9,834 nt of DNA from an uncultured Solirubrobacterales bacterium (GTDB lineage: Bacteria; Actinomycetota; Thermoleophilia; Solirubrobacterales; Solirubrobacteraceae), in contig CALJKH010000108.1 in NCBI GenBank assembly GCA_937973575.1, positions 1-9,834 on the forward strand, written 5' to 3'. Each line of letters opens with the position of its first letter. Position 1 is the stretch's first letter. Below the pieces are notes generated by a model. It made no database searches and was not told the origin of the DNA. It worked only from the letters and a program-made list of their open reading frames with translations. A program made the position numbers and the translations under genes. Positions 5,348-9,834 of this stretch are shown piece after piece.

Positions 5348-6520
5348 CTACGCGCGAATGATGATCGCGTCGCCCTGGCCACCGCCGGAGCAGATCGCAG
5401 CAACACCAATGCCGCCACCGCGACGCTGGAGTTCAAGGGCGAGGGTGCCGATGATGCGGGCACCTGAAGCGCCGATCGGGTGGCCAAGAGCTACAGCGCC
5501 ACCGTTTACGTTGACCTTGTCCTCGTCAATGCCAAGCATGTGCATTGAGTGCAGGGTTACTGAGGCGAATGCCTCGTTGATCTCCCAGAGGTCAACCTCT
5601 TCAGGCTTAATGCCAGCCTTCTCGAGAGCCTTCATCGCTGCAAGGGCTGGAGTGGTCGCAAGCTTGGGGAACTCGTTTGCCATCTGAGCGTGGCCGACGA
5701 TCTCCGCAAGTGGAGTCTTGCCATTTGCCTCTGCCCAATCTGCTGAAGCGAGCACAAGCGCACCGCCACCGTCGTTGACTCCTGGTGAGTTACCAGCGGT
5801 GTGTGAGCCGTCCTTTGAGAGGGGTGGCAAGCCGGCGAGAGTCTCAAGGCTGGTGCCAGCACGGGGTGCTTCGTCGGTGTCAACGATCGTGTCGCCCTTG
5901 CGGGAGCTGATCGTTACGGGAACGATCTCCTCAGCCATGCGGCCGCTCTCGATCGCTGCGAGTGCAAGCTCGTGGCTGCGGACTGCCCAGCGGTCCATGT
6001 CGGCACGCGTTGTCTCAAGCTCTGCCGAGACTTCGCTTGCCTCAACTGACATCTGCTTGCCAGTGAAGGGGTTGGTGAGTCCGTCGTGAGTCATTGCGTC
6101 AAGCGCCTTGACATCACCAAAGCGGAAGCCTCCACGGGCACCTGGGAGCAGGTACGGAGCGTTGGTCATTGACTCCATGCCGCCACCAACACCAACGTTG
6201 ATGTCACCTGCGCGGATGGCAGTGTCAAGCAGGGCTACTGCACGAACGCCTGAAGCACAGACCTTGTTGACAGTCTCGGAGCTGACTTCCTTCGGAATGC
6301 CACCGTTGATCTGAGCCTGACGTGAGGGGATCTGCCCCTGGCCGGCCTGAAGGACGGTGCCCATGACTACGTGGTCGACTTGGTCGCCAGCAACACCGGC
6401 GCGGTCGAGGGCAGCTTCGATTGCGATGCCACCGAGCTCAACTGCGCTCTTGGCGGCAAGGCCACCTGACATGCGGCCGATTGGCGTGCGTGCTGCGGAA
6501 AGAATGACTGTCTTTGACAT
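5348..6520 (-). CDS. Thiolase, acetyl-CoA C-acyltransferase family
   Basis: Cleaves 3-ketoacyl-CoA with CoA to release acetyl-CoA, or condenses two acetyl-CoA. At 390 residues it is full length. Catalytic residues are all visible: Cys88 in Asn-Lys-Val-Cys-Ala-Ser-Gly, the Asn-Glu-Ala-Phe-Ala motif (315-319), His347 in Gly-His-Pro-Ile-Gly, and Cys377 in Cys-Ser-Gly-Gly-Gly-Gln-Gly. The Gly-His-Pro-Ile-Gly-Ala-Ser-Gly block (346-353) is a perfect family match. One departure: the CoA-contacting loop reads Thr-Ala-Gly-Asn-Ser-Pro-Gly-Val-Asn-Asp (241-250), with Pro where biosynthetic thiolases usually have Ser. The ATG at 6520 gives the expected N-terminus (Val-Ile-Leu-Ser-Ala-Ala-Arg-Thr-Pro-Ile-Gly); GGAGA and GAGGAG lie upstream. 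It is the first gene of a four-gene operon. Degradative and biosynthetic roles cannot be separated by sequence alone, but dehydrogenase neighbours favour degradation. Confidence 0.95.
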   Translation of the reverse strand: MSKTVILSAARTPIGRMSGGLAAKSAVELGGIAIEAALDRAGVAGDQVDHVVMGTVLQAGQGQIPSRQAQINGGIPKEVSSETVNKVCASGVRAVALLDTAIRAGDINVGVGGGMESMTNAPYLLPGARGGFRFGDVKALDAMTHDGLTNPFTGKQMSVEASEVSAELETTRADMDRWAVRSHELALAAIESGRMAEEIVPVTISSRKGDTIVDTDEAPRAGTSLETLAGLPPLSKDGSHTAGNSPGVNDGGGALVLASADWAEANGKTPLAEIVGHAQMANEFPKLATTPALAAMKALEKAGIKPEEVDLWEINEAFASVTLHSMHMLGIDEDKVNVNGGAVALGHPIGASGARIIGTLALELQRRGGGIGVAAICSGGGQGDAIIIRA

Positions 6521-6625
6521 GGGGTCTCCGGGTTCTCCTCTTAAGGGGGGACGCTAGGTCGCGGATGCTAACGGGCTAAGGCGGCGCCTGTGCATCCGGT
6601 GGGCGCCCGTCGGTAGGGTCGGCGT
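6521..6625. promoter_or_regulatory. Divergent promoter region between thiolase operon and pepA
   Basis: These 105 bp separate two divergent start codons, so both promoters should lie here. For the thiolase, reverse-strand TANNNT candidates are TAGCGT (6551-6556) and TAGCAT (6565-6570); neither has a good -35 box. Upstream of the thiolase ATG are GAGGAG and GGAGA. An inverted repeat, CGGATGC (6562-6568) and GCATCCG (6592-6598) with 23 bp between arms, overlaps the TAGCAT candidate and could be a regulator site. Also present is an 8-bp palindrome, GGGCGCCC, near 6601. Confidence 0.5.
6614..6619 (+). promoter_or_regulatory. -10 box TAGGGT placing pepA transcription at its start codon (leaderless)
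   Basis: TAGGGT fits the actinobacterial TANNNT -10 pattern and ends 6 nt before the ATG at 6626. Transcription would then begin at or next to the A of the ATG. No Shine-Dalgarno sequence is present upstream (GGTAGGGTCGGCGT), which agrees with a leaderless mRNA. No convincing -35 box is visible. Confidence 0.5.
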
Positions 6626-8077
6626 ATGACGATCAAGACATCTGCCACCACGCAAGCCCCGCCGGAGACCGGCGCCGACACCATGGCCGTCCCGGTCTTT
6701 GATGGTGAGGGGATCGCCCACGACTTTGAAGACGGCTTCCTTACAAGCCTTGTTGAGCGCGGTGAGGCTGGAACAAAGGTTGGTTCTGTAGCTATCACCC
6801 ACGGTGGTGACATGCGCGTCCTGATCTACGGCCTTGGTAGCCGCGACAACGTTGACGGCGAGGCAGCCCGCCGCGCTGCAGCAGCAGTTGAGGCGAAGGC
6901 CCGCTCGCTTGGTTGCGACAAGCTCTGCATTGAAGTCCCCCACCACGCTGACGATGAGGTTGTTGAAGGCCTTGTTGAAGGCGTGCTGCTGTCCGCCTAC
7001 CGGTGGGATACCCGCAAGGGCGACGACCCAGACCGCAAGACCCCAGCCTCAGAGCTGTTCATCAGCGACCACGACGATCGCACTGCGCCAGTTGAACGGG
7101 GCGTCTTCCTCGCCACAGCGCAGAACCGTGCGCGTGACCTCCAGAACGGCCCACCTAACGAGATCACCCCAGAGGCTCTTGCGGCCCGAGCGCAGGTGAT
7201 CGCAAACTCAAGCGAGCACGCCTCCCTCGTCACGCTGGACCGCCAAGGCCTGATCGACGCTGGCTGCGGTGCCTTCACGGCAGTGGCACAGGGCACTGAG
7301 CGTGAGCCACGGATGATCGTCCTGCGCTACGACCCACCAGGCGTTAAGGCCGACCAGCTTGCCCTCGTCGGCAAAGCAGTCACCTTTGACACCGGTGGAA
7401 TCAGCATCAAGCCATCAGTAGGCATGGAAGGCATGAAGTTCGACATGTCCGGCGGCGCAACAGTGCTTGAGGCAACAGCAGCGATCGTTGAGGCTGGCCT
7501 TCAGATCCCAGTCGTCTGCGTTGTCGGCGCAACGGAGAACATGCCTTCAGGCTCAGCGGTCCGCCCGAGTGACATCGTCACCGCCTCAGACGGAACAACG
7601 ATTGAGATTGACAACACTGATGCTGAAGGACGCCTTGTGTTGGCTGACTGCATCATCCGCGCGAAGGCTGAAGGAGCCACGAGGATTGTTGACCTCGCAA
7701 CCCTGACCGGCGCGATGGACATTGCGCTTGGGCCAGCGTACGCCGGACTCTTCAGCAATGACGAGGAGTGGGCACAGACAATGCTCGACGCATCCGAGGA
7801 CAGCGGCGAGCCACTCTGGCGCATGCCACTCAACCCTGCCTACCGGAAGATGATTGACGGCGTCTACGCAGACATTCGCAATACAGCCAGCAAGCGAGTC
7901 GCCGGAGCTTCAACGGCAGCTGAGTTCCTGCACCACTTTGCAGGTGACGAAGTGCAGTGGGCTCACTTGGACATCGCTGGCGTTGCCGACGATGTTGACC
8001 TGCCGTACGCGAAGAAGGGCGGTGCCGGATTCGGCGTCCGCCTACTGTTTGCCCTTGCAGAAGACCTCGCCAGCTGA
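6626..8077 (+). CDS. pepA: Leucyl aminopeptidase, M17 family (PepA-type)
   Basis: A cytosolic two-metal exopeptidase, normally hexameric, that removes N-terminal amino acids, often Leu. With 483 residues it has both the variable N-terminal domain (about 1-165) and the catalytic domain. All expected active-site residues are present at a constant offset of 20 from E. coli PepA: metal ligands Lys250, Asp255, Asp273, Asp332 and Glu334, catalytic Lys262 and Arg336. The signature Asn-Thr-Asp-Ala-Glu-Gly-Arg-Leu is intact at 330-337. The N-terminal domain starts later than in E. coli, as is common. The ATG at 6626 sits 6 nt after a TANNNT box without a ribosome site, suggesting a leaderless transcript. 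The next gene, an acyl-CoA dehydrogenase, starts 24 nt after the stop, so the two are probably cotranscribed. Released branched-chain amino acids could feed such a dehydrogenase, but that link is inference. Confidence 0.96.
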   Translation: MTIKTSATTQAPPETGADTMAVPVFDGEGIAHDFEDGFLTSLVERGEAGTKVGSVAITHGGDMRVLIYGLGSRDNVDGEAARRAAAAVEAKARSLGCDKLCIEVPHHADDEVVEGLVEGVLLSAYRWDTRKGDDPDRKTPASELFISDHDDRTAPVERGVFLATAQNRARDLQNGPPNEITPEALAARAQVIANSSEHASLVTLDRQGLIDAGCGAFTAVAQGTEREPRMIVLRYDPPGVKADQLALVGKAVTFDTGGISIKPSVGMEGMKFDMSGGATVLEATAAIVEAGLQIPVVCVVGATENMPSGSAVRPSDIVTASDGTTIEIDNTDAEGRLVLADCIIRAKAEGATRIVDLATLTGAMDIALGPAYAGLFSNDEEWAQTMLDASEDSGEPLWRMPLNPAYRKMIDGVYADIRNTASKRVAGASTAAEFLHHFAGDEVQWAHLDIAGVADDVDLPYAKKGGAGFGVRLLFALAEDLAS

Positions 8078-8086
8078 CCCAACCGT

Positions 8087-8093
8087 GGAAGGA
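8087..8093 (+). promoter_or_regulatory. Ribosome binding site of the second acyl-CoA dehydrogenase
   Basis: GGAAGGA ends 8 nt before the ATG at 8102 and lies in the 24-nt gap after pepA. It is a clear Shine-Dalgarno sequence, in contrast to pepA itself, and confirms the start. There is no room for a separate promoter, so this gene should be read from the pepA transcript. Confidence 0.75.
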
Positions 8094-8101
8094 TTCCCCT
8101 C

Positions 8102-9250
8102 ATGAACTTTGACCTGTCAGACGAACACCGCCTCCTCCGTGACTCAGTCCGCGAATTCGCCGAGGGCGAAGTCGCACCGATCGCCGAAGAGATTGACCAC
8201 AACAAGCGCTTCCCAGTAGAGATCGTCAAGAAGATGGGCGAACTCGGCTGGATGGGTATCCCCTTCCCTGAGGAAGTCGGCGGCGCTGGCGGCGACGCAC
8301 TCGGCTACGCAATCGCAGTTGAGGAGTTGACCCGCATCGACAGCTCAGTCGCCATCACCCTCTGCGCGCACACTTCTCTTGGCACCCAGCCGATCTACCT
8401 CTACGGCAGTGACGAGCAGAAGGCAGAGTGGCTGCCAAAGCTGACGAGTGGCCAGATCCTTGGCGCCTTCGGCCTGACAGAGCCCGAGGCTGGCTCAGAC
8501 GCTGGTAACACCCAAACCCGCGCAGAGCTTGACGGCGGCGAATGGAACATCAACGGTGCCAAGCAGTTCATCACCAACGCTGGTACTGAGATGAGTGGCC
8601 TTGTCTCAATCACCGCTGTAACTGGTGAGGACGCGAACGGCCGTAAGGAGATCAGCAACCTGATCATTCCCAATGGCACGCCCGGGTATGAGCAGGGCAA
8701 GCAGTACGGCAAGATCGGCTGGCACGCCTCCGACACCCGCCCTCTCACCTTCACCGACTGCAAGGTCTCTGAGGAGAACCTCCTCGGCCCGCGCGGAGCT
8801 GGCTTCAAGCAGTTCCTCCACATCTTGGACATTGGCCGCATTGGCGTTGCAGCAATGGGTGTTGGACTTGCCCAAGGCGCACTTGACCTTGCCATTGCCT
8901 ACGCCAATGAGCGCGTGGCCTTTGGTCAGAAGATCGGCAAGTTCCAAGCCATTCAGGCGAAGATCGCTGACATCTCAGCTGAGATTGAGTCTGCCCGCCT
9001 CCTCACCTATCGCGCTGCGATGGAAAAGGACCAAGGCCGTGACTTCACCCTAACCGCTGCCCAGGCCAAGCTGAAGACCGGCCGACTTGCTGTCTGGGCC
9101 GCTGAGGAAGCAGTCCAGATCCACGGTGGTTACGGCTGGATTGACGAGTACGCAGTCTCACGCCTGTATCGCGACGCGAAGATCCTGACCATCGGCGAAG
9201 GCACCGACGAGGTGCAGCAGATGGTCATCGCCCGCAAGCTGGGCTGCTGA
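8102..9250 (+). CDS. Acyl-CoA dehydrogenase, second paralogue
   Basis: A full-length 382-residue flavoprotein dehydrogenase that oxidises an acyl-CoA and passes electrons to ETF. Motifs: Gly-Leu-Thr-Glu-Pro-Glu-Ala-Gly-Ser-Asp (124-133), Lys-Gln-Phe-Ile-Thr-Asn-Ala (154-160), Arg-Val-Ala-Phe-Gly-Gln-Lys-Ile (271-278), His-Gly-Gly-Tyr-Gly (341-345) and Tyr-Arg-Asp-Ala-Lys-Ile-Leu-Thr-Ile-Gly-Glu-Gly-Thr (356-368), with Glu366 as the probable catalytic base. Gly-Glu-Gly-Thr replaces the Tyr-Glu-Gly-Thr of the paralogue at 3443-4579, which hints at a different subfamily and substrate. The start is set by GGAAGGA 8 nt upstream. The gene follows pepA by 24 nt and its stop directly touches the stop of the convergent ubiquitin-like gene, with no spacer. 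Short-chain or branched-chain acyl-CoA is the likely substrate class; the exact one cannot be told by eye. Confidence 0.95.
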   Translation: MNFDLSDEHRLLRDSVREFAEGEVAPIAEEIDHNKRFPVEIVKKMGELGWMGIPFPEEVGGAGGDALGYAIAVEELTRIDSSVAITLCAHTSLGTQPIYLYGSDEQKAEWLPKLTSGQILGAFGLTEPEAGSDAGNTQTRAELDGGEWNINGAKQFITNAGTEMSGLVSITAVTGEDANGRKEISNLIIPNGTPGYEQGKQYGKIGWHASDTRPLTFTDCKVSEENLLGPRGAGFKQFLHILDIGRIGVAAMGVGLAQGALDLAIAYANERVAFGQKIGKFQAIQAKIADISAEIESARLLTYRAAMEKDQGRDFTLTAAQAKLKTGRLAVWAAEEAVQIHGGYGWIDEYAVSRLYRDAKILTIGEGTDEVQQMVIARKLGC

Positions 9251-9800
9251 TCAAACAGTCCTAAAGCTGACTGACTTGGTGGCCTTATGGCCGCCTGAGT
9301 CAGTCACGGTCAGCTTCAGCGTGTGCCGACCTGGCTTAGACACTGCGTAGGGGAATCTCCCGGCTGAACGCGCCACCCCCGACCAGACGGTCTTGCCGTC
9401 GAGCTTGGCAACCACGGCCCTGACCTTCAGCCCCGGGCCGTCCAAATACGCGCGGAAGTGAATCCACACCTTGCTCTTCACGTCCGTTGGTGCGGCAAGC
9501 CAAATCTTTGGCGGCAGGCGCTTGATGACCAGCCGAAGAGTGATCAGTTGCGGAATGTTGTAATCGCTAAACGACCGGCCGTCTTCAAGTTCTTTGCCCG
9601 CGTAGAACAAACGCTGCCGGACTGAGGGAATCCCCATCCTGTCCTGAATCTGCGACTTGACCTGATCAATCACGTAGCTCGACTCGACTTCAAGCGAGAT
9701 CGTCTTGTTGTCCTCCGTCTTGGCGAAGACCTGCATCGCCGAGGCCTCTGCGATCGGTCCAACGACCATTACCCCCGCGCTAACTACGAGCAGGAGTAGG
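9251..9800 (-). CDS. Exported ubiquitin-like protein with C-terminal beta-sandwich domain, 5' end missing
   Basis: The reverse-strand frame ends with TGA at 9251 and runs into the contig edge. Genomic sequence ends at 9800, so the true start is lost; the frame's apparent ATG at 9817 lies in adapter. Visible first is a signal-peptide core, Leu-rich then Val-Val-Ser-Ala-Gly-Val-Met-Val-Val-Gly, ending Ala-Ser-Ala before Met (9734-9736). The next 72 residues align to eukaryotic ubiquitin without gaps, 42 identical by my count, including Lys6, 11, 27 and 48, Leu43, Gly47, and the runs Leu50-Arg54 and Ser57-Ile61. Changes: Leu8 to Glu, Ile44 to Phe, Lys29 to Gln, Lys33 to Arg, Lys63 to Gln. In place of the Arg-Gly-Gly end is Leu-Pro-Pro, followed by about 85 residues resembling an Ig/PKD-like sandwich (Gly-Arg-His-Thr-Leu-Lys-Leu-Thr-Val-Thr-Asp-Ser-Gly-Gly). 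It cannot be conjugated like ubiquitin. No E1, E2 or deubiquitinase gene is nearby. Function is unknown; an extracellular mimic or adhesive module is possible. Confidence 0.88.
9268..9306. terminator. Strong two-part hairpin just past the dehydrogenase stop, possible terminator
   Basis: Bases 9268-9276 pair perfectly with 9298-9306 (9 bp). Inside, GGTGGCC (9278-9284) pairs with GGCCGCC (9289-9295), with one G-T pair and a TTAT loop. The stem starts 18 nt after the dehydrogenase stop and lies wholly within the last codons of the ubiquitin-like gene on the other strand. Neither strand shows a good T run after it, so it may end or slow transcription from both sides rather than act as a textbook terminator. 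Confidence 0.45.
9666..9799 (-). other. Signal peptide core and predicted cleavage site, then start of ubiquitin fold
   Basis: Whole genomic codons begin at 9799-9797 (Leu). About 16 hydrophobic or small residues follow, then Pro-Ile-Ala-Glu-Ala-Ser-Ala, with Ala at -3 and -1 for signal peptidase I; the cut would fall between 9737 and 9736. The positively charged start of the peptide is missing beyond the contig edge. The range extends into ubiquitin-like beta-strands 1 and 2 and the start of the central helix. There is no lipobox Cys, so a soluble exported protein is favoured over a lipoprotein. Confidence 0.7.
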
Positions 9801-9834
9801 AGATCGGAAGAGCACACGTCTGAACTCCAGTCAC
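9801..9834 (+). other. Illumina TruSeq adapter sequence (not genomic)
   Basis: The last 34 bases start AGATCGGAAGAGCACACGTC and continue with TGAACTCCAGTCAC, identical to the constant part of the TruSeq index-side adapter and ending exactly where the variable index would begin. The insert therefore ended at 9800 and reads ran into adapter that was not trimmed. On the reverse strand it encodes the false N-terminus Met-Cys-Ser-Ser-Asp in frame with the ubiquitin-like gene. Confidence 0.98.

Noticed and set aside
2798..9250. Other frames inside the six central genes
   Set aside because: All are shadows of genes with intact catalytic motifs, and none has a ribosome site or a recognisable domain.
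9251..9800. A bacterial ubiquitin conjugation operon (E1, E2, deubiquitinase)
   Set aside because: The neighbours are a dehydrogenase and an aminopeptidase of family M17, which is not a JAB/MPN deubiquitinase, and the Gly-Gly tail is missing. Genes beyond 9800 cannot be seen.
9802..9817. ATG at 9817 as the start of the ubiquitin-like gene
   Set aside because: Codons 1-5 lie wholly in the adapter and codon 6 spans the junction, so the start is an artefact.
1..9834. tRNA, rRNA, insertion sequences, integrase or attachment sites
   Set aside because: I saw no tRNA-like cloverleaf, transposase motif or flanking terminal repeats by eye. Gene-free space is too small for most of these.

Overview
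This window looks like a complete metagenomic or draft contig from a moderately GC-rich member of the Actinomycetota; class and genus cannot be read from it. Pointers are an aerobic acyl-CoA degradation gene set, a probable leaderless gene with a TANNNT -10 box, and secreted proteins built from RCC1, Ig-like and BspA-type LRR modules with the wording seen in many environmental actinobacteria. Genes are packed tightly and no gene-free stretch exceeds about 110 bp. Both ends cut through genes. The last 34 bases are not genomic: they match the Illumina TruSeq index-side adapter, so real sequence ends at 9800.

Layout. (1) 1-2690, minus strand: a very large secreted protein, open off the left edge, with 896 codons visible. 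It has a signal peptide, a seven-blade RCC1 propeller, two Ig-like modules, about nine BspA-type leucine-rich repeats and the start of a third Ig-like module. (2) 2691-2797: its control region, with a good sigma70-type promoter and two palindromes that share TGGCAA/TTGCCA half-sites. (3) 2798-6520, minus strand: a tight operon of thiolase, HAD-IB hydrolase, acyl-CoA dehydrogenase and TetR regulator. (4) 6521-6625: a divergent promoter region. (5) 6626-9250, plus strand: M17 leucyl aminopeptidase and a second acyl-CoA dehydrogenase. (6) 9251-9800, minus strand: an exported protein whose first 72 mature residues are a close ubiquitin homologue, fused to a C-terminal beta-sandwich-like domain and cut at its 5' end by the contig edge.

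How they fit. The middle is ordinary catabolism: two dehydrogenases and a thiolase carry out the first and last steps of beta-oxidation or branched-chain acyl-CoA breakdown, the aminopeptidase frees amino acids that could feed such a pathway, and the TetR protein is a plausible acyl-CoA-responsive repressor. Enoyl-CoA hydratase and 3-hydroxyacyl-CoA dehydrogenase are not in the window. The two flanks are different: both encode exported proteins made of modules best known from eukaryotes (RCC1, LRR, ubiquitin).

The most unusual item is the secreted ubiquitin-like protein. By hand alignment it is about 58% identical to eukaryotic ubiquitin over 72 residues, its predicted signal-peptidase site falls exactly before ubiquitin Met1, and the conjugation tail Gly-Gly is replaced by Pro-Pro running into a second domain. 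It is therefore unlikely to be a conjugated modifier and more likely acts as an extracellular ubiquitin mimic or binding module. Its apparent N-terminus, beginning Met-Cys-Ser-Ser-Asp, is translated adapter.
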